Shown here: piece by piece, positions 17,400 through 26,715 of the stretch
Numbering within the stretch: position 1 is the first letter of the stretch
Layout: each line of letters starts with the position of its first letter
IMG/VR virus record: IMGVR_UViG_3300035034_001059
Location: 1 to 60,231 of that record
DNA: 60,231 nt
Origin: a virus
Direction: 5' to 3' (one strand)
Notes under the pieces: generated by a model
Told to the model about the DNA's origin: nothing
What the model saw: the letters and a program-made list of their open reading frames with translations, nothing else
Database searches by the model: none
Made by a program: the position numbers and the translations under genes

Positions 17400-17559
17400 A
17401 GCGATATATAACCAGATGTTCAGCTTAGTCGTCATATCGAACGGCACTCTGTCATGGAAAGAGGTATATAACACACCACCACAGTTGAGAGAATGGTTGC
17501 TGGCTAAATACCAAAAGTTTAGACAAGAAGTTAAAAACCAATCTGAGCAGCAGAAATAA
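17362..17559 (+). CDS. Frameshift extension of the tail-assembly gene
   Basis: This frame is open from 17362 (after a stop at 17359-17361) to TAA 17557-17559. Joined at the T-run it gives the peptide TPEFF-GLDPDSSKAIYNQ, then a Trp-rich helical end (SWKEVYNTPPQLREWLL) with a charged tail. Full fused length is 357 residues by +1 or 358 by -2. The only ATG in this frame (17416, 47 codons) has no ribosome site, which argues against a separate gene. Tail-assembly chaperones upstream of the tape measure commonly use programmed frameshifting. A homopolymer sequencing error is the alternative. Confidence 0.6.
   Translation, partial: RQSFFGLDPDSSKAIYNQMFSLVVISNGTLSWKEVYNTPPQLREWLLAKYQKFRQEVKNQSEQQK
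17370..17376 (+). other. Seven-T slippage site (candidate frameshift signal)
   Basis: Zero-frame codons here are GAG TTT TTT TGG. Dropping one T, or slipping back two, moves ribosomes into the downstream open frame. A T7 run can also cause polymerase slippage. No stable 3' stem-loop was identified by eye. Confidence 0.5.
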
Positions 17560-17583
17560 CCCTCAATTTTGAGGGTTTTTTTG
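17559..17583 (+). terminator. Rho-independent terminator after the tail-assembly gene
   Basis: A perfect 8-bp stem, ACCCTCAA (17559-17566) with TTGAGGGT (17569-17576), has a two-base TT loop in the perfect-pair reading and merges into seven T (17576-17582). It begins on the last bases of the frameshift extension's stop codon. Confidence 0.85.
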
Positions 17584-17629
17584 TTTTCTACCTACTTATA
17601 GTGGGTTTCGGAGAATTGAGGAAATAATA

Positions 17630-17953
17630 ATGAATGATGATGAGATGGTTCCTATGGAGATAAACGTTTCACAAGGTGGTCAATTAGATGAGTCTTTTGT
17701 CTCTATGTTTGGTACTGCTGTGAAGATGTTATTGCAACGAATGTTCGGTGCACATGCACCTCCTGTAAAGATAAGTGGTAAAAAGTCAGATGTTAGTTCA
17801 TTTGCTAGCGCTCTTTCAAAAGAGAAAAAGTATATGGAAACATTTCGTGACTATGGATTAGACAACCCGAAAACATATCGCTCAAAAGCACAGTTAAAAA
17901 CAGCGGTTTCGAAATTTGAACGCAAAACCGGTTTGGAGTGGCCCTTCCAGTAA
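17630..17953 (+). CDS. Hypothetical tail-module protein, 107 residues
   Basis: ATG 17630 follows GAGGA and opens a new unit after the terminator. The protein has an acidic start, an amphipathic helix FVSMFGTAVKMLLQRMFG (about 24-41) and a basic second half that ends EWPFQ. It sits directly before the tape measure gene. I do not recognise a family; a minor tail or chaperone role is inferred only from position. Confidence 0.7.
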   Translation: MNDDEMVPMEINVSQGGQLDESFVSMFGTAVKMLLQRMFGAHAPPVKISGKKSDVSSFASALSKEKKYMETFRDYGLDNPKTYRSKAQLKTAVSKFERKTGLEWPFQ

Positions 17954-17959
17954 TAGATT

Positions 17960-20368
17960 ATGGCAGATGAAAGTAAAGAAAAATCTCTAGATCAATTAGA
18001 GCAGGAAGTTAAGATTGAAGCCCGAAAGCTCGATCTCATTCGCGCTGAAGTTAAACTTTATAGTGATTTGACTGCAATTCGGGAAAAAGATTTAGAATTA
18101 AACAAGACAGCCATAGGTTTGATAGAGAAGCGTTTAGACAGACACAATACTATTATCGCTATTGATAAAGAGATAGTGGAACTACAAAAAGATAAGAAAA
18201 ATAATTGGGAAGAAATAATCACTCTCAAGGGACAGGCGCAGAAGCTAAGGGAAAAGGGGTTTGAGATTGAATCAAAGCAGTTGGAAGTATATAAGAAAGA
18301 AGCTAAGAAACTAGAAGAAACTATTCAGTTAATGCAAGACAAGCTTCAAGCTACTGTATCTGCTCAAACTTCACTCGAAAACTCTATATCGTTATTGACC
18401 GGTGTCAATGATCAATGGAAACAAACAACAGTTGGAGCACAACTGTATATGGCTTCTGTTGTCGGCGCTGAACAATGGGCAGCAATGTTTAAAGAGCAAT
18501 TATCCGAACAAGTAACTGTTTCTAACTTGCTTGGCTCATCGATGATGAAAGTGCAAGAGATGACTCTCATGGTCGCCGGAGCGCAAGATCAAGCCAGAGC
18601 CGATTTTATCAGTTCGACCGGTGCACAACGTGAGTATGTTCAGGAACTTGGCGGTGCAGCCCTACAGTCGGCGCGCTATGGCGTCGATGTCGGCAACTTG
18701 ACCGCAGCTATGGCCCAGTTGGAGAATCGCATGAGCATGCTCTCAGCGGAGTCTGACGAGGTGAAGATTGCAATGGGTGTGCAGAATGTAATGCTTGAAC
18801 AATTGGGTGTTTCAACGCAAGCAACAGCCGAACACTATCAAACAATGAGTAAGTCTCTCGGCTATACAGGAAAACAAACTAAAGCATTGCAAGTTCAAAT
18901 GGTCGGCCTCGCAGGGTCAGGTCTTCCAGTTCAACAGGTTTTTGAAGATATTAACATCGCATTACCACAATTGGCACAGCATGGTGAAAAAACCATTCAA
19001 GTGTTTATGGAGATGGAAGCAGCTTCCAAAGAATTAAATATCGCAACATCGGAATTACTTGGTCTTGTTAAACAATATGATACGTTTGAAGGAGCGGCAA
19101 CAAGTGTCGGTAAGCTTAATGCATTGTTAGGTGGTGATTACCTCAATTCTGTTGAAATGCTGAAAGCTACTGAGTCAGAGCGAATCCGAATGTTGATTCA
19201 AAGTCTGGAACTTTCTGGTAAGAATTTTGACTCTATGGGTCGATATGAAAGAATGGCTTTGGCGAATGCTGCCGGAATCACAGACATGGCTCAGGCACAG
19301 AAGATTTTCAATCAGTCTGTAACGGAATATGATAGAAATACGTCCAAGACATTGGCAAACTCGCTCGGAATGACTGAAGAACAAATGCAGAAGAATGCTG
19401 AGATGTCGCAGACATTGAGTGACGATTTAACGAAACTTGCTCAAGCGTGGGCAGTGTCGTTCATGCCACTTATAGATGACTTAAAAACAGTGTCGGCATG
19501 GTTCTTCGATATGGATGAATCAATCCGCGAATTTACTGATGGTGCCGTTGGTCTTGGACATGCATTAACAGGGATCTTTATGATCGCAAAACTTCCGACA
19601 ATTTTAGCTCCCCTGAAAATGGTTGGTAGCTTAATGTCAAGTTTAATACCAACATTTGCTGCAACAACAACAGCAGCACCGCAAGCAGGAAAAGGTCTGA
19701 TGTCGTTCGGCGCGTCTGCTGGTAAAGCAGGTGCCTCAGCCGCGCCAGCTATCCCAATTTTAGCAACAATCGGTGGTGTAATGTTGGCAACAGGAGCGGC
19801 AGGGTTGATGCTCGGCGCGGGGGTCAAAATGGCAGCAGAAGGCTTGACACCACTTATTTCAACATTAACGGAAGCATCACCGGCACAGATCGGCGCAATG
19901 ACAGCCTCTCTAATCGGTTTAATGCTCACAATGGCTAGCCCGATCGCATTTGCTGCTGGAATCGGTATGGTATCGTTTGCAGCCGGCTTAATGGCCCTTT
20001 CTGCCGGGATGGATAACCTAGATTCCGAAGGTTTGTTGGCTTTGACCGGATTAATGTCAGAAGTGCAAGGTTTGGACGCGGAGAAGGTTGTGTTTTTCAA
20101 GCAGATAAATGAAGAGATCAGAAAAACGATAACAAAGGCCGATGCTGCGGCTCCCGGTGCATTGGAATCAATAGCTCGATTATTTGTCAGTAACACAACG
20201 ACAACGACAAACGCTGCTGGCGTCAGCGCAGGTGGCACCGGCGGCTCGCAAGAGATTATCGTCGTTGTCAAAGTCGAAGACGTTTACGGCGGAAAAAGAG
20301 AACTGAGTCGCGAAGTTCGTAGAATACAAAACAGTGATACAGATATCAGGAAGCCGGGGAATCAGTAA
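17960..20368 (+). CDS. Tail tape measure protein
   Basis: An 802-residue protein setting tail length and probably channelling DNA. Residues 1-150 are a long charged coiled coil rich in Lys/Glu/Leu. The middle is Ala/Gln-rich helical. Residues about 525-690 are strongly hydrophobic Ala/Gly/Met/Leu stretches (for example GLMLGAGVKMAAEG and LMLTMASPIAFAAGIGMV), typical of tape measure membrane segments. A Thr/Gly-rich linker and a short beta/charged tail close it. The place after sheath, tube and assembly chaperone and before baseplate genes is the standard one. It is also the longest helical protein here. Confidence 0.85.
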   Translation: MADESKEKSLDQLEQEVKIEARKLDLIRAEVKLYSDLTAIREKDLELNKTAIGLIEKRLDRHNTIIAIDKEIVELQKDKKNNWEEIITLKGQAQKLREKGFEIESKQLEVYKKEAKKLEETIQLMQDKLQATVSAQTSLENSISLLTGVNDQWKQTTVGAQLYMASVVGAEQWAAMFKEQLSEQVTVSNLLGSSMMKVQEMTLMVAGAQDQARADFISSTGAQREYVQELGGAALQSARYGVDVGNLTAAMAQLENRMSMLSAESDEVKIAMGVQNVMLEQLGVSTQATAEHYQTMSKSLGYTGKQTKALQVQMVGLAGSGLPVQQVFEDINIALPQLAQHGEKTIQVFMEMEAASKELNIATSELLGLVKQYDTFEGAATSVGKLNALLGGDYLNSVEMLKATESERIRMLIQSLELSGKNFDSMGRYERMALANAAGITDMAQAQKIFNQSVTEYDRNTSKTLANSLGMTEEQMQKNAEMSQTLSDDLTKLAQAWAVSFMPLIDDLKTVSAWFFDMDESIREFTDGAVGLGHALTGIFMIAKLPTILAPLKMVGSLMSSLIPTFAATTTAAPQAGKGLMSFGASAGKAGASAAPAIPILATIGGVMLATGAAGLMLGAGVKMAAEGLTPLISTLTEASPAQIGAMTASLIGLMLTMASPIAFAAGIGMVSFAAGLMALSAGMDNLDSEGLLALTGLMSEVQGLDAEKVVFFKQINEEIRKTITKADAAAPGALESIARLFVSNTTTTTNAAGVSAGGTGGSQEIIVVVKVEDVYGGKRELSREVRRIQNSDTDIRKPGNQ

Positions 20369-20370
20369 GA

Positions 20371-21279
20371 ATGCCTAAGAATAAAACATATATTAATGAA
20401 AATATTGAAAGTGATTCGAATTCGATCGCATCGAATAATCGAAAACTTATCAACAAATTGCACAACATTCACCGCAACGATGAAACAGATCGAATGTTCG
20501 ATCTGGGTCTTAAAGTTCAGGTATATCACATTCCTACTCGTACCGAAGTGGCGTTTAAAGCGTATATTACAGAATTTTCGGATTCGTATGATCCCGAATG
20601 GAATTCGGAACGCGTTTTTGGTAGAAATGATCCGCACCAAGTGTTTAAAGGAACGGAACGGGTAATTACAATCGGTTGGAAAATATTAGCAGCAACAATG
20701 GCGGAGGCTCAAGAAAACATGAAGAAAATGAGTCTTCTTGCACAGATGCAATACCCAACATATGACAGTTCAGTGCAAGGTGCATCGAATGTTGGAGTTT
20801 ATAACGCTAATGCGATCCAAGCAAGTCCTATCTTTCGTCTTAAATTTATGAATTGGGTTCAAGATGTCAACGCTGGGAATTCACCTATAGCTACAGCAAA
20901 AGATTCCGGTCTTGTTGGTAAGATGGAAGGATTCAAATTTACACCGGAATTGAAAGCTGGAGTATTCCATTTTGACGATGGCAGCATATATGCACGTGAA
21001 TTGCAGGTTAATTTAACATATACAGCCCTTCATACCCATGAACTCGGTTTCAAAGGCCGCGCCGCAAGAAAAGGTTCATTTCCATATGGAGAGGATATTG
21101 CAGATGATTCCGCAGCAGCCGTGTCAAATAATGGCCGAACTGGTTTAAGTGTGACAACAAATAAATCAGGCAAGACAAGACAACAACGCGAAGCGAAAGT
21201 CTCACAAATATTGAACAATGAAGATGGCTCACCAGCATTAGGACTTGATGATAATGGTGTTATACTAGAATTTTATTGA
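20371..21279 (+). CDS. Baseplate tube-cap / tail-tube-initiator-like protein (gp48/gp54 candidate)
   Basis: A 302-residue protein starting two bases after the tape measure stop. The core (about 44-105) reads LGLKVQVYHIPTRTEVAFKA, then ITEFSDSYDPEWNSERVFGR and a strand ERVITIGWKILA. That looks like a tube-fold domain adapted to start tube growth from the baseplate. The second half has LQVNLTYTALHTHELGF and a disordered basic tail. Assignment rests on position and this pattern. Confidence 0.5.
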   Translation: MPKNKTYINENIESDSNSIASNNRKLINKLHNIHRNDETDRMFDLGLKVQVYHIPTRTEVAFKAYITEFSDSYDPEWNSERVFGRNDPHQVFKGTERVITIGWKILAATMAEAQENMKKMSLLAQMQYPTYDSSVQGASNVGVYNANAIQASPIFRLKFMNWVQDVNAGNSPIATAKDSGLVGKMEGFKFTPELKAGVFHFDDGSIYARELQVNLTYTALHTHELGFKGRAARKGSFPYGEDIADDSAAAVSNNGRTGLSVTTNKSGKTRQQREAKVSQILNNEDGSPALGLDDNGVILEFY

Positions 21280-21289
21280 GGTCATGTAA

Positions 21290-21625
21290 ATGTCAAGATA
21301 CGATAACAGAATAGTGTTCACTAACTTAACAGATAAATATAAGAGATCTCTAGAAAAAAGAGGTTTGAAGAAAATTGACCAATATGCGATTGCTAAGTTG
21401 ACTCATCCGACAGCCAAGCAAATTTCATCACTTAACATGATTGGACACACGTGGAGAGTTGGCGATCGTTTTTACAAGTTAGCACATGAACATTACGGCG
21501 ATTCAACGTTGTGGTGGGTTATTGCGTGGTTTAATCAAACACCAACAGAATCCAATGTCTCGCTTGGGGAAGTTATACAAATTCCTAAGCCACTAGACCG
21601 GATTATGGAATTACTGGATATCTAA
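21290..21625 (+). CDS. Baseplate wedge protein with LysM-like fold (gp53-like)
   Basis: A 111-residue protein. The last 60 residues match the LysM-type core of T4 gp53-like baseplate proteins: HTWRVGDRFYKLAHEHYGD, then STLWWVIAWFNQTPTE, then LGEVIQIPKPLDRI. It would help join wedges around the hub. It follows the tube-cap gene and abuts the large hub-type gene, in the order seen in many myoviruses. Confidence 0.75.
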   Translation: MSRYDNRIVFTNLTDKYKRSLEKRGLKKIDQYAIAKLTHPTAKQISSLNMIGHTWRVGDRFYKLAHEHYGDSTLWWVIAWFNQTPTESNVSLGEVIQIPKPLDRIMELLDI

Positions 21626-24316
21626 ATGTCTCATACCCCATCTATATCTGAACTCGCCCGGCGAGGGCGAGAAAAAGAAGCTAAATATATTATCGAAAAG
21701 CAGAAAGAAGAGCAGAAAGAAAAAGAACAATTAGCTGATACTCCTCTTCAAGAACTAAAATTTCAATCACAATGTGTATTGTTGGAAAATTATGATCCGA
21801 TTGTACGGTTCAATTTTCAAAGAAGTTACCCAAATTTTGTGTCTATTCATGGTGAACCTTCCATGGTGACGACAAAAATGAATAAGCGAAAACATGTTGC
21901 CGCGCTTTGGAATATCACTCCTGAACAGTTAGCTCACTTGCAACCAACTTTTCGTCTTTTTAAAATAAGATACCAAAATAACGAAGAAGTGGAAAGTATT
22001 GAATTGCCCTTTGCTGAATCCATTTCTCGCGAAGATTTGGATAACATTACAAATACTAAAGTTTCACGTGGTTCCGGCGTTAATCTTAAAAGTTTCGATT
22101 GGAAACTAAGAGGTTCAAATCCAGCAGAAGCTAGCACTATTATCGAAACCAAGATGGTCATTCGTTTCGAATCATTACAAGATTTGTTAACTCCCAGAAA
22201 AGGAATTAGAAAAGATGGTTCAGAAACCGAAATAAGTTTTGGTGAGTTATTCGGTGTTCCGACGGGTGCCAAAGCGGATGATACGACCGGTTGTGGTCAT
22301 AAAAATGAATTCGATCCTAATCGTTTTTCTTGGCGTGCTGTTGTTGGTTGGAGAACTCTTGATTCAGCAGGAAACAACAGAGCCGACCTCAAAGAATTAG
22401 ACAAGGCTTTGTTGGAAGATCAACGGATCTTTACATGTACTTTAACTAATCATAATATCGATTTTAGTCAAGAAGGTCCGGTTAATATCACTTTCGAAGC
22501 TATTGCTCGAATAGATGTAGCATCATTCATTGCTGAAAGTGATATATTTGAGCCGTACCGTCGAGCTTACGATAGAAAAATAATTGAAGAACAACAGCAG
22601 AGAAACAAGGTTACAAAATTGCAGGATTGTCTCAAGCAGGAGCAGGGAAAGACTGTCACAGGCAATGCTGAACAAGTAAACAAAGATCTGGAACCTCAAC
22701 AGAAAGAGTTAGACACTCTTGCAAGTGAGGCTAAATTTGAAAAAGTAAAAATGTGGTCTTCTTTTCTTAATGACATGCTGGATGACGGAAATGTTTATTC
22801 CATTGTTGTTAGCATGGAGAAAATTCAAGCTTCTGCGGAACGCGGCTTTTTTAATAGAACTCTTCAAAAAACCGCGGAATTCGGGTTTGGAGAAGATCCC
22901 GGGGCAGAAATAAATGTTTATAATCGCAAGGTTGCAGCAGAGCGTCGCAGTCTTGCGGCAAGAATTAGTAGAGAAGGTACAAAACCACAAGATACGGTAG
23001 TGGTAACTGAATATACTGGTCAAGTGACTCGACCAGTTAATCTCGGTTCTGATAATGAGATCGATCAAGCCGCAATTGATGAATCAATTGACGCAGGAAC
23101 ATCACAAAACTATAAAGAAGAGAATGGAACATTTGAAATACCTTTTATTTATCTCGGTGATATACTTGAAATAGGACTTAAAGCAATACACGGAGAAACG
23201 AACCGATTAACTAGTGATTCATTCCAGACATTGGTTGGGGATATTATTATTTATGATCCTTCGGTAGCGCCGAGTGGACAAAAAGTCTCTATCAATCTGG
23301 CTGATATTCCAATTTCACTAGATTTATTTAAACAATGGTATATCAATATGGTTCACAACAGTAAAAAAGGCGAAAGCTGGTCTGGACGAATCTTCTTAAA
23401 AGATGTAATAGAGCGTCTTTTGGTACCAGCCTTGACGCCTGAATCATGCTATATTGAGGTACCGCAACGAACAGTGAAAGCGTCAATGACATACCTTACA
23501 GCTAAAAAAGTTGAAGGTCAAGATCCGATTGCACCTTACGGATGCAATCGAGTATTGATCGAAAATTTACCGAACGTTAGGAACCCGACAAAACCAACTG
23601 ATGATGATATTATGGAATATTTCATCTTATCGACACAAGAAAATCTAGAAGAATCGCGCCTAATGAACCGAGAGCAAGATATGTTAGATGGGATTCATCA
23701 TTTTATCATTGGTCGTGATCGTGGTTTAATCAAATCAATCAATTTTTCACGTGCTGATATGCCGTACATGCGAGAAGCTCAGATAGTGGCAGAAGGAAAC
23801 ACACAATATGGACGTTTGAGAGAATTCTATCAAGCTTCGATCGAAATGGAAGGAAACAATATCTATGTGCCCGGTCAATTAATATACGTTAATCCTTCAA
23901 CTATTGTGTTAGGCAACGCTCGCTCCGAACGATCGATTGGGCAAATTATGGGGTTAGTTGGATATTACCGCATCATTGCTGTTGAGAGTTTTATTGAAGC
24001 TGGTGTGTATAAAACAACACTTACCGCATATTGGGAAGCAGCCGGAACAGGCCAATCTCATCGCGTTAGTGCACGTATAACCAATGATGCATGCAAAAAA
24101 AGTTCATCAGAGTGTTTGAAAATTGGTATAAAAGAGAATGATACAAAAGACGTGAAAAGTTTAAGTTTCTCAAAGTTTCTTGTGTTGGCACCAGATTATG
24201 GTGAACGCTCACAACGCTCACGAGGCGGTGCTTGTTTAGATAGACTCGCAAAGAGCACTAATGTCACAACAGTGATTCAAAAAGATTATAATGGCAATGG
24301 TAGGGTAGCTAAATAA
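21626..24316 (+). CDS. Large baseplate/hub structural protein
   Basis: An 896-residue protein starting immediately after the gp53-like stop. It opens with a charged helix rich in Lys/Glu/Gln. Mostly beta domains follow: FGELFGVPTG and NRFSWRAVVGW near 205-240, a helical spacer at 310-400, and IPFIYLGDILEIGLK near 500. A later region holds GRDRGLIKSINFSRADMPYM (about 695), then GNNIYVPGQLIYVNPSTIVL, reminiscent of gp27-type hub proteins. It may combine hub functions held by several T4 proteins. Assignment is by position and these segments only. Confidence 0.5.
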   Translation: MSHTPSISELARRGREKEAKYIIEKQKEEQKEKEQLADTPLQELKFQSQCVLLENYDPIVRFNFQRSYPNFVSIHGEPSMVTTKMNKRKHVAALWNITPEQLAHLQPTFRLFKIRYQNNEEVESIELPFAESISREDLDNITNTKVSRGSGVNLKSFDWKLRGSNPAEASTIIETKMVIRFESLQDLLTPRKGIRKDGSETEISFGELFGVPTGAKADDTTGCGHKNEFDPNRFSWRAVVGWRTLDSAGNNRADLKELDKALLEDQRIFTCTLTNHNIDFSQEGPVNITFEAIARIDVASFIAESDIFEPYRRAYDRKIIEEQQQRNKVTKLQDCLKQEQGKTVTGNAEQVNKDLEPQQKELDTLASEAKFEKVKMWSSFLNDMLDDGNVYSIVVSMEKIQASAERGFFNRTLQKTAEFGFGEDPGAEINVYNRKVAAERRSLAARISREGTKPQDTVVVTEYTGQVTRPVNLGSDNEIDQAAIDESIDAGTSQNYKEENGTFEIPFIYLGDILEIGLKAIHGETNRLTSDSFQTLVGDIIIYDPSVAPSGQKVSINLADIPISLDLFKQWYINMVHNSKKGESWSGRIFLKDVIERLLVPALTPESCYIEVPQRTVKASMTYLTAKKVEGQDPIAPYGCNRVLIENLPNVRNPTKPTDDDIMEYFILSTQENLEESRLMNREQDMLDGIHHFIIGRDRGLIKSINFSRADMPYMREAQIVAEGNTQYGRLREFYQASIEMEGNNIYVPGQLIYVNPSTIVLGNARSERSIGQIMGLVGYYRIIAVESFIEAGVYKTTLTAYWEAAGTGQSHRVSARITNDACKKSSSECLKIGIKENDTKDVKSLSFSKFLVLAPDYGERSQRSRGGACLDRLAKSTNVTTVIQKDYNGNGRVAK

Positions 24317-25254
24317 TGTTTTTCGGTAAAAACAGTTTAAATTCAAGGCGTCTTTTCGAAGAACGCAAATTGTATCAAGAGGTAATGGACTCCCCAATAA
24401 ATGGTAATACACTCCTAGATACTTGGTATGACTTTCCATATTATGGTCGTATTGATAACAAATGGGATGTCGTGTTGCCGAAGCCACGAAAAATGAAGTC
24501 GATATCTCAAGACAATACAAAGAAGATATTGATGCTCAATTTTGCAGCAGACATGTTCAATGATTTAGTGGAATACTGGAACTCACTGTTAACTACTGGT
24601 AATTTAAACACCCAGACTTCGAAGATATTGGCATTTGAACCAAAAAGAGCATGGGTGAATGTTGAGCTATTGTACCAAAAGTATATGAACACTCTATACG
24701 GCGTTTTTCAGAAGCACATTTTGGGAAATAAATATAAACCGAAAACAGTTGAAGACATGGTGGATTACTTATCTATCTATTTGAAAGAAAACAAGAACTT
24801 CTCATTAATCAATAAAACAGCATTCACGATATCAAAATTTTCAGATATTCGAGTAACCGGTTTGGTGGTGGACTTAACAGATGATCCAATAGACAACGAT
24901 GAAAAGAAATGGAACTATTTGTCAGATCCCAATTTTGTAGCATTTAAAGACGCTGCACAACGATTTGGCTTCAAAGTTGACCAAAACATACCTTGGCGTT
25001 TAATAGTCGATATTCAATCTCCAGTTGTTGAAGATTATCTGAAAAATTACGATTTAACCTCAGATAACGTTTATGATGTGTTATATGACAAGGTATACTT
25101 GACTGAGATGGAAACTTTGAATGATTTCATGGATCAATTTTGGGAAGCCTTGAAAAACAGATTAAAAGTGCAGAGGAACATGTTCTGCAACGAATCACGA
25201 TCATTAACGATTATACAACGTAAGAAAGCTCCGCAGCAACCAATAAATGAATAG
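24316..25254 (+). CDS. Putative tail/baseplate structural protein, 312 residues
   Basis: ATG 24316 overlaps the preceding TAA. The protein has FPYYGRIDNKWDVVLP-like aromatic segments near the N-terminus and is helical later, with VDLTDDPIDNDEKKWNYLSD and NIPWRLIVDIQSPVVEDYL. Its last codons overlap the start of the repeat-LamG fibre gene by 8 bases, tying it to the baseplate/fibre unit. I recognise no domain. Confidence 0.7.
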   Translation: MFFGKNSLNSRRLFEERKLYQEVMDSPINGNTLLDTWYDFPYYGRIDNKWDVVLPKPRKMKSISQDNTKKILMLNFAADMFNDLVEYWNSLLTTGNLNTQTSKILAFEPKRAWVNVELLYQKYMNTLYGVFQKHILGNKYKPKTVEDMVDYLSIYLKENKNFSLINKTAFTISKFSDIRVTGLVVDLTDDPIDNDEKKWNYLSDPNFVAFKDAAQRFGFKVDQNIPWRLIVDIQSPVVEDYLKNYDLTSDNVYDVLYDKVYLTEMETLNDFMDQFWEALKNRLKVQRNMFCNESRSLTIIQRKKAPQQPINE

Positions 25255-26647
25255 AGATAAACTATTACAATTTTATAAGACTCTGAAAGAAACGGAGTCG
25301 GGTAAAAGCATGGAAGGCATTAAGGGAACGTTAAGAGATCCTTTAAAGCTTATTAATGCTAAGTATAAGCAGTCTTATATCAATTTGCCAGAATTCCAGA
25401 ATAACAAAGATGTTTTCATTATCAATAGAAAAAGATCTCCGTTAGATATAAATAATCCGCAAGTTTCTGAGAAACCACTCTTTCTGGCAGAACAATTTCC
25501 TATTCCAACTTTATTTGAAGATGCAGATTCTTTCGGGAGTCATGCACTTATTGCCAACTACAATCTGACAACAGCACTATTCACTGACGGTGACACGTTT
25601 GGGACACATACTATTAATCTATCATTGTCCACAACACTATTCACAGATGGTGATGCGTATGGAACACACCAGATCGACGTATCACTGCCGATGACGATCT
25701 TCACAGATGGTGATGCATATGAAACACACGTGGTCGACGTATCACTGCCGATGACGATCTTCACAGACGGTGACACGTTTGGTGCACATACTATTACAGA
25801 AGTTACGACACTTACTGCAACACTATTCGTTGATGGTGATGCGTATGGAACACACCAGATCGACGTATCACTGCCGATGACGATCTTCACAGATGGGGAC
25901 ACGTTTGGTACGCATGAAGCGATTATGGAACCCACTGAGATTCTTGGTTCAAAACTCAAAGGTTGGTATGACTTTAGCGATACTTCGGTTTTATATACAA
26001 CGCCAGCTAAAACGACAGCAGTATCGTCAGACGGTGATACTATTGGTGCTTGTGAAGATAAAAGCAGCTCTGGTGCAGGTGATATTACCTCGCTCGACGC
26101 GTCGGAAAGTCCCATATATCGAACATCTGGTGTGTTTTCAAAATCTAGCGCAGAATTTGATGGCGTCAACGACCAGCTCTTCACGGCCACGGGTTTCGTC
26201 GCAGTTACTGACCCACATACTGTAATTACTGTATTAGAGAGTGATGGTTCTGCCGGGACAATCTTTGACAATACTAATCGTAGTGGATATACAATTGTTA
26301 ACGGAGATTCGGGCGGCTCTCAATTATCTGGGAGTATACGCGTCTGGGCTGGCGGCTCCGCAGACACAGTAACAAGCTATCCTTCAACAGCATCTTGGAA
26401 ATGTGAGGTGCTGGTAGATAATTCTGGCGGCGATGAGATTCGCGCTGATAACGCCACAGCAGATTCTCTTACCGTGGGCGCAGGCGGAATGGGCGCGAAC
26501 GAGGGCATCGCCATCGGGAATGACCTCCAATACGGTCTCTTCCCGTTCGGAGGTTATATTGGAGAGCAATTAATTATTCAAGGAACTTTAACCTCAACAG
26601 AACGTGCCGATTTGTATCGATATCTAGATAACAAGTGGGGCACATAA
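25247..26647 (+). CDS. Fibre/receptor-binding-like protein: DGDTFG repeats plus LamG-like domain
   Basis: A 466-residue protein, three parts. Residues 1-88 are an anchoring region. Residues about 89-223 are seven repeats of the same type as the protein at window start (LFTDGDTFGTH and variants such as IFTDGDAYGTH). Residues about 230-466 form a concanavalin/LamG-like jelly roll: LKGWYDFSDTSVLY at its start, a central SAEFDGVNDQLFTATG, and GGYIGEQLIIQ then STERADLYRYLDNKWG at its end. That end is typical of carbohydrate-binding phage domains. Shared repeats suggest the two proteins interact or swap segments. A receptor-binding tip is the likely role. Confidence 0.7.
   Translation: MNRDKLLQFYKTLKETESGKSMEGIKGTLRDPLKLINAKYKQSYINLPEFQNNKDVFIINRKRSPLDINNPQVSEKPLFLAEQFPIPTLFEDADSFGSHALIANYNLTTALFTDGDTFGTHTINLSLSTTLFTDGDAYGTHQIDVSLPMTIFTDGDAYETHVVDVSLPMTIFTDGDTFGAHTITEVTTLTATLFVDGDAYGTHQIDVSLPMTIFTDGDTFGTHEAIMEPTEILGSKLKGWYDFSDTSVLYTTPAKTTAVSSDGDTIGACEDKSSSGAGDITSLDASESPIYRTSGVFSKSSAEFDGVNDQLFTATGFVAVTDPHTVITVLESDGSAGTIFDNTNRSGYTIVNGDSGGSQLSGSIRVWAGGSADTVTSYPSTASWKCEVLVDNSGGDEIRADNATADSLTVGAGGMGANEGIAIGNDLQYGLFPFGGYIGEQLIIQGTLTSTERADLYRYLDNKWGT
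25511..25915 (+). repeat. Seven DGDTFG-type coding repeats, second locus
   Basis: Units are 60 or 66 bp as at the window start. A block of about 65 bp at 25646-25710 recurs exactly at 25832-25896, again 186 bp (three units) apart, the same offset as in the first array. Confidence 0.85.
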
Positions 26648-26715
26648 CGATTCTCAGAAACTTGTTAACGCCTCTCTACACTCGGTGTATGATGTTTACC
26701 AGTGGTGAGGTGCCG

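Noticed and set aside
19441-20271. 276-residue minus-strand open frame opposite the tape measure gene
   Set aside because: It lies opposite the Ala/Gly-rich hydrophobic region and is itself Ala/Pro/Ile low-complexity; no ribosome site or domain is seen.
25558-26271. 237-residue minus-strand frame opposite the repeat-LamG gene
   Set aside because: It is produced by the coding repeats on the + strand and has Ser/Val-rich low complexity with no domain.
26635-26715. Extended start of the family A polymerase at 26635
   Set aside because: It would overlap the fibre gene and lacks a ribosome site; ATG 26716 follows GAGG and removes no conserved motif.
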